The position numbers and the translations under genes are program-made. Shown piece after piece: positions 60,845 through 64,000 of a DNA stretch of 64,000 nt (positions are counted from its first letter, which is position 1; each line of letters starts with the position of its first letter). Source of the stretch: Manihot esculenta. Lineage: Eukaryota > Streptophyta > Magnoliopsida > Malpighiales > Euphorbiaceae. The stretch covers positions 9,538,539 to 9,602,538 of the forward strand of contig NC_035170.2 of the NCBI RefSeq assembly GCF_001659605.2, read 5' to 3'. The notes under the pieces were generated by a model. That model had not been told where the DNA came from, did no database searches, and worked only from the letters and a program-made list of their open reading frames with translations.

Positions 60845-61840
60845 GTTCAACAGTTTGGAATGTCTCAAAGTGATTATGATCATTCATTATTTTTTCGACA
60901 TAATGGCAATAGATGCATCTACTTGGTGGTCTATATTGATGATATTGTCATTACAGGAAATGATCATGATGGAATCTCTCAGCTTAAGCAATATTTGTTC
61001 AGTCATTTCCAAACTAAAGACCTTGGAAAATTGAAGTATTTCTTAGGGATTGAAGTGGCACAGTCTAAAACAGGTATCGCAATTTCTCAACGAAAATATG
61101 CTTTGGACATATTGGAAGAAACATGCATATTAGACTGTAGACATGTGGATACTCCCATGGATCCAAATGTCAAACTGGTTCCTGAATAGGGGGAACCACT
61201 TAAAGACCCTGCTAGATACAGAAGATTGGTCGGCAAGCTCAATTATCTCACTACCACTCGACCAGATATTTCCTTTGCTGTAAGTGTAGTTAGTCAATTT
61301 CTTCAAAATCCATATAGTAGTCACTGAGATGCAGTCATTCGCATTCTTAGATATGTCAAAGGAGCTCCAGGACAAGAGCTACTCTATGAGGACAAGGGTC
61401 ACTCACAAATTGTTGGCTATTCTGATGCAGATTGGGCAGGTTCTCCTTCAGATAGACGATCTACTTCAAGATATTGTATTATGATTGGAGGGAATCTTAT
61501 ATCCTGGAAAAGTAAAAAACAGAGTGTGGTAGCAAGATCAAGTGCAGAAGCAGAATATCGAGCTATGGCTTTAGCAACATGTGAACTCATTTGGTTGAAG
61601 CAACTCCTGCAGGAATTGAAATATAGCAATACTGGTCAAATGAAGTTGATATGTGATAATCAAGCTGCCCTCCATATTACATCAAATCCAGTTTTTCATG
61701 AGAGGACGAAGCATATAGAGGTGGATTGTCACTTTATTAGGCAAAAGATTGAGTCCGGATGCATTTCTACTAGTTTTGTCAACTCAAATGATCAACTAAC
61801 TGATGTGTTCACAAAATCACTTCGAGGATCACGAATATAG
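60845..61840 (+). pseudogene. Ty1/copia pol, downstream half (RT and RNase H)
   Basis: Continues the copia RT frame broken at 43669. RT core with YVDDIVITGND (catalytic YVDD, about 60930), LKYFLGIEVAQSK, then a TAG at 61187-61189 and a TGA near 61327. RNase H follows, with VGYSDADWAGSPSDRRSTS, ISWKSKKQSVVARSSAEAEYRA, CDNQAALHI and HERTKHIEVDCHFIR, all hallmark copia residues. It ends at the TAG of 61838-61840. Three point stops overall with no frameshift in the RNase H make it an old but well-preserved copy. Confidence 0.88.
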
Positions 61841-61886
61841 TATATTTATAACAAGCTTGGAGCATATGATATGTACGCTCCAGCTT

Positions 61887-61895
61887 GAGGGGGAG
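61887..61895 (+). other. Copia polypurine tract
   Basis: GAGGGGGAG immediately before the TGTTGAGATT start of the LTR. Confidence 0.8.
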
Positions 61896-62130
61896 TGTTG
61901 AGATTATTTCTGTATATTGAGATTATTTCTGTAAATAGCCTAGATTTATAATGATAATTAGGGATATAATTGTGTGATATGATTGGGATATGATTAGGCT
62001 ATAATTAGGGAATTAATTTATTTTCTTACCTAGTATGTACGCTTGTAAGTAGTATATATACCCCAATTGGCTTGATGGAAATTATCAAGCATTTTCTCTC
62101 AAATCTTCTACTCTCTTTTTCTTCTTTTCA
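61896..62130 (+). repeat. Copia 3' LTR
   Basis: Starts TGTTGAGATTATTTCTGTA. A 22-bp piece of the start is duplicated in tandem. TATATATA at 62053-62060 is followed by CCCCAATTGGCTT, a typical TATA/start region. The end at CA 62130 is approximate (62141 also possible), because the 5' LTR is missing and no comparison can be made. Confidence 0.7.
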
Positions 62131-62134
62131 TCAA

Positions 62135-63490
62135 AGTTTCAATTCCGTTGAACTAAGACTGAAAGCAATAAAAGAAAACGAGTAATTAAAATAAAGAGAA
62201 ATCAATAATGAGAAAGCTCTGGTTAAAGAATTGGATCCACTTCAGTTGTTGGGATTGATCATTGATACTTAGGTTCTTTTGATTGATTCAGTAGATTAGT
62301 TATGGAGATGGAAGACGCTTCTCACCACCATGTCTCTCCTTAATCATAAACCAATTAGAGAACATCCTCTAATTAATCACTAATCAGCAAGTTGCCAAGG
62401 AACGTCCTTGGGTCTTAGGCATCAAAACAATTGTCAATTGCATTAAGAAATAGAGAGATATAATCCTAGCTACCCAAACGCATGGTGATATTGCTAGATT
62501 ATGCAACTTCCTTAGTTTTTACACCAAATGTTCTTGTATTTGAACAATCCAAGCAATTACGGACTTGAAATTATTCAAACTAACAATATATTACCTTGCA
62601 ATCAAGAATCAAGTGGCCACATTGATCATAATAACAAAGCAATAATGGAATCAAGCATGAAATTGCACAAATATTGTATAACCAAAAGATAAACAACTTA
62701 TGTTCTGATCTCTCAATCCATAAAATAATCAAAGTATCAACTAATCTTCAACTAGAAATCAAGGTTTCAGCCACTCATGGCTGAAACAAAACAAGAAAAT
62801 AAAGAAAGGAAGAAGAATAGATGTTGTCACTTGCAATCCCATATGTGTGTCCAAGGGAGAGTAGAAAAAGCATGGGGATGCTCCTTATGTGTCTTTTTAT
62901 AGTTGAAAGTGTTGTCCTAGGTCCTTACTTGCTGCCCAAGTTGAATTCTTGGCTGCCCATATGTTGCCCATGCCGCCCATATCTTACATTAATAAGGTGG
63001 AGCCTCTCTTTGAATTTTGAATGTGAAAGACTTGAGATGGCATGTGTGTCTTCTTTGGCTTCCTTAGCAAGCTGAATTTGATTTTCAAATTTGAATGTGC
63101 ATCTTCTAAAGATTTGGCTTCTTCAGTAAAGAGAATGATTCTTGAAGATCTTGAATTTCAAACTGCTCTGCAGACTGCACTTTCCTTATTTGCCACTTTC
63201 CTTATTTAGCACTTTCTTTAATGAGCTGAATCTTGATTTTGGATTTTGAATTCTCTTAAGGATTTGAAATTTGAATTTCAAATTACTTTCCTTATTTGGC
63301 TCCTTTCAAGGTGCACTTGACATGCTTGCTCTCCTTTGCTCCATTTTAGGCAGTTTTAGGGACATTTTCACCAAATTTTCTTTTTACACAATTTTCTGCA
63401 GAATAAGATTAAAATCACAAAATTAGGCAGAGAAAGTGTAAATTAACATTAATAACATCATGATAATATGGTCTAAATTATGCTCTATCA
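62135..63490 (-). mobile_element. Probable old gypsy-type LTR (minus)
   Basis: On the minus strand it would start TGATAGAGCATAATTTAGAC (from 63490) and run about 1.35 kb to near 62151. Its 3' part is rich in TTTCTCTTTATTTTAATTAC-like text. The start resembles LTR starts I know from plant gypsy elements. There is no second copy or primer site in the window to prove it. A repeated CTTTCCTTATTTG phrase and GAATTTTGAATTT-type repeats occur inside. No gene. Confidence 0.4.
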
Positions 63491-64000
63491 ATAGTGCTTA
63501 AATTAAATTTTAGTTAATTAATAACCCCATCAAGTGTGTAGATTTAATTAATTAACTGCTTTAAGAAGAGAAGAATTCAAACTTGATCAATAATAGCAAG
63601 CGAATTATTTAAACCAAATCAATAGTTTTTTAACATAAACGAATATGCTAATTATTATTTGTATTAACCCAATTAAATAATTACATATTTACTTGGGTTA
63701 ATTAGCAATATGTTGTTTTCCTAGAATATTAATATACCTCTTAAATTCCTAAAAGGGCAACAATGGAGTTGATATTCTTTGAAAACATAAAAAAATTGAA
63801 AACAGAATTTAAAATGAGCAGAAATTAACAAAAAATCTTACAATTTCAAATAAACCTTAATTTGATTAACTTTCAACTGAAAAAATGTATTTAGCGACTA
63901 AGGGCATAACAAAATTGTAGAAAATAAATAAAAGAAAAAGAAGAAGGGGTTCAGCTAGAAGAGATTGAAAAAAAGAGAATGGGGAGAAGAGAAGAGATGT
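63491..64000. other. AT-rich intergenic DNA, nothing recognised
   Basis: AT-rich sequence to the window edge. No gene or element end that I can support. Confidence 0.5.

Noticed and set aside
62821..63075. 84-codon open frame on the plus strand
   Set aside because: No recognisable domain. It lies within the probable minus-strand LTR.

Overview
The window is nuclear DNA from a flowering plant. It has spliced genes with GT/AG introns, a very AT-rich background, and plant-type Ty3/gypsy, Ty1/copia, LINE and Mutator-like elements. LTR style and base composition suggest a eudicot, perhaps a Euphorbiaceae such as Manihot or Hevea, but that is a low-confidence guess. Only two ordinary host genes are visible. 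One is the 5' end of a B3-domain transcription-factor-like gene (minus strand, exons 1-2 at 846-715 and 627-526). The other is a complete seven-exon TMEM53/DUF829 gene (minus strand, 24818-19616, 419 aa). Almost everything else is repeat-derived.

Layout. 1-1.1 kb: B3 gene 5' end. 1.1-8.8 kb: AT-rich intergenic DNA with a higher-order tandem array (2515-4105), an (AT)n tract and two inverted copies of a dispersed repeat. 8814-9804: Mutator-like foldback element with 137-bp terminal inverted repeats and a 9-bp target duplication, filled by a long GAA array. 11957-18889: a small solo LTR, then a 3.3-kb direct tandem duplication. Each copy holds a decayed gypsy gag with a Tat-type solo LTR inserted in it. 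19.1-25.2 kb: the TMEM53-like gene and its promoter. 26867-40152: a complete Ty3/gypsy Tat-lineage retrotransposon (plus strand) with 488-bp LTRs and target duplication AAAAT. It has one gag-pol frame broken by two amber codons, a 73-bp tandem array, and two antisense gene modules. 41.4-42.1 kb: LTR and LINE remnants.

42571-62130 is a three-level nest. A 5'-truncated copia element (plus strand) was split by a Tekay-type chromovirus (43675-60839, minus strand, 2326-bp LTRs, target duplication ATGTA). That chromovirus was split inside gag by a non-autonomous relative (50600-57747, minus strand, 2375-bp LTRs, target duplication TGCAG). By eye the LTR pairs differ by about 0.4% (Tekay), 0.25% (inner) and 2% (Tat), which agrees with the order of nesting. 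62.1-63.5 kb looks like another old LTR.

The most noteworthy items are: the non-autonomous element sitting in the gag of its probable helper; paired clusters of a GC-rich hairpin motif on either side of the LTR TATA boxes in both families; the tandem antisense modules of the Tat element, with a duplicated polypurine tract and an internal LTR-start relic; and the GAA-filled Mutator-like element.
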